Assembly (NCBI GenBank): GCA_031255395.1
Contig: JAIRSQ010000099.1
Coordinates: 1-5,803, forward strand
Reading direction: 5' to 3'
DNA from: Spirochaetaceae bacterium
GTDB taxonomy: Bacteria > Spirochaetota > Spirochaetia > Treponematales > Breznakiellaceae
DNA: 5,803 bases
Shown: in pieces, positions 5,133-5,803 of the stretch
Numbering within the stretch: position 1 is the stretch's first letter
How the letters are laid out: each line of letters opens with the position of its first letter
Program-made: the position numbers and the translations under genes
The notes under the pieces: model-generated
Told to the model about the DNA's origin: nothing
Databases searched by the model: none
Seen by the model: the letters and a program-made list of their open reading frames with translations, nothing else

Positions 5133-5342
5133 CCCGCTAGGATCAGCCCTCCGTCGGCAAAAAGGGCGCAAACCCGTTCTCCGCAATTCCTCTCGTAAAC
5201 GGCATCGGGATGACTCCGCCCAAACGCTCCGCTCACAATGACGACCCCTAGGGGCCTGACCCCAATGACGCCTCCCCAGTCCGCCCGCAAGGCCAATTCA
5301 CGACTTCCCATCGACATCATTCACTATTGTTCAGCTTGCGTG
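5133..5342. repeat. Right flank: CTCACAATGACG end plus right copy of the direct repeat
   Basis: No gene lies here. CTCACAATGACG (5232-5243) matches the inverted complement of CGTCATTGCTAG (4185-4196) at 10 of 12 positions. Next come CCCCTAGGGG (5245-5254), CCTGACCCC (5255-5263) and a block to about 5340 that aligns with 4440-4560. It ends just before the stop codon of the minus-strand gene at 5343. The antisense open frame at 5129-5320 begins much like the antisense frame at 4543, because both read the same repeat. Confidence 0.55.
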
Positions 5343-5803
5343 TCAGAAATTCAAATAACCGGACAGGCGCCTGAAGGTTTGGTTTACGATAGCCCGGTCT
5401 TCAGTGCCAGCGTTGTCGCCCAGCTCGTCTATAAGGCTTTCCAGAGAAGAAAGGCTCTCGTTCAGCGCGTTGTGAAAGCCGCGGGAACAGTTAAGGCTGT
5501 ACGCGCCCTCGCTGTTTGTCAGGCAGATAAAGCCAAAGTCTTTTTTACCAGCCTTCCAGCGAGTCGGAGCAAGGACGAGGGGCAGAACTTCTAGCAATGC
5601 GTCAGGCTCCTCGGACGGCGAGAAAACTTTTTTTTGCGGCCAATCCCGCCCGACCGCGCCGTCAATATCCAACTCTCGGGCAAGACGCAGAATCAGATTT
5701 AATTTTTCGCCGTCAAACAGCCTGTATTTGCCGTTAATCTTTATGCGCCCTTTAAGCCCTTTTAGAAGAATGTCCCCTGCCACCGCAAGCCGCGCCGCCT
5801 CGT
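5343..5803 (-). CDS. C-terminal part of an unrecognised protein, running off the window
   Basis: The frame ends with TGA at 5343-5345 and stays open to the window edge. A GTG at 5783 could start a 146-residue product, but it has no Shine-Dalgarno site, and the codons before it (EAARLA) continue naturally, so a partial gene is more likely. The visible part begins AGDILLKGLKGRIKINGKYR, followed by a Leu/Asp-rich helix (FDGEKLNLILRLARELDID), a central KKDFGFICLTNSEGAYSLN that looks like beta strands, and a helical end (NESLSSLESLIDELGDN) closing with QTFRRLSGYLNF. There is no signal peptide or membrane segment in this part. I do not recognise the family; it could be the C-terminal domain of a larger cytoplasmic protein. 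The direct repeat lies immediately after its stop. Confidence 0.65.
   Translation of the reverse strand, partial: EAARLAVAGDILLKGLKGRIKINGKYRLFDGEKLNLILRLARELDIDGAVGRDWPQKKVFSPSEEPDALLEVLPLVLAPTRWKAGKKDFGFICLTNSEGAYSLNCSRGFHNALNESLSSLESLIDELGDNAGTEDRAIVNQTFRRLSGYLNF

Overview
The window looks like chromosomal DNA of a Treponema-type spirochaete, probably one of the repeat-rich, host-associated lineages such as those of termite guts. This rests on two exported proteins with the relaxed lipoboxes typical of spirochaetes, a TPR/LysM envelope protein, a fragment of the large acyl-CoA dehydratase activase common in treponemes and clostridia, and many copies of a short palindromic repeat beginning CGTCATTGCGAG. 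The assignment is inference; no rRNA or species-specific marker is present.

Layout. Positions 1-300 hold half of a palindromic repeat, simple CATTGCTCATT-type sequence and a 23-bp duplicated segment. At 302-583 on the minus strand is the C-terminal remnant of an acyl-CoA dehydratase activase, followed at 715-837 by a complete 123-bp palindromic element. A promoter with an extended -10 and an 11-nt Shine-Dalgarno match then drives rpsU (ribosomal protein S21, TTG start). rpsU is followed by a hairpin region ending in eight T, and by a small four-helix-type membrane protein (1274-1651).

Three minus-strand genes (4093 down to 1646) form a tightly packed operon for the cell envelope: a TPR/coiled-coil lipoprotein, an exported TPR protein with a C-terminal LysM domain, and a second lipoprotein. 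Each gene overlaps the next. A textbook intrinsic terminator (11-bp perfect stem plus six T) lies inside the signal-peptide codons of the third gene, which suggests that expression of the last gene depends on translation.

The right side (4185-5340) is a mobile or repeat module. It holds a REP-associated (IS200-like, Y1) transposase relative whose HUH histidines and downstream tyrosine region are missing. The gene is bracketed by halves of the same palindromic repeat seen intact at 715-837, and by a pair of diverged direct repeats. Two GGTCAGACC palindromes lie inside the end of its reading frame. The window ends in the C-terminal part of an unrecognised minus-strand protein.
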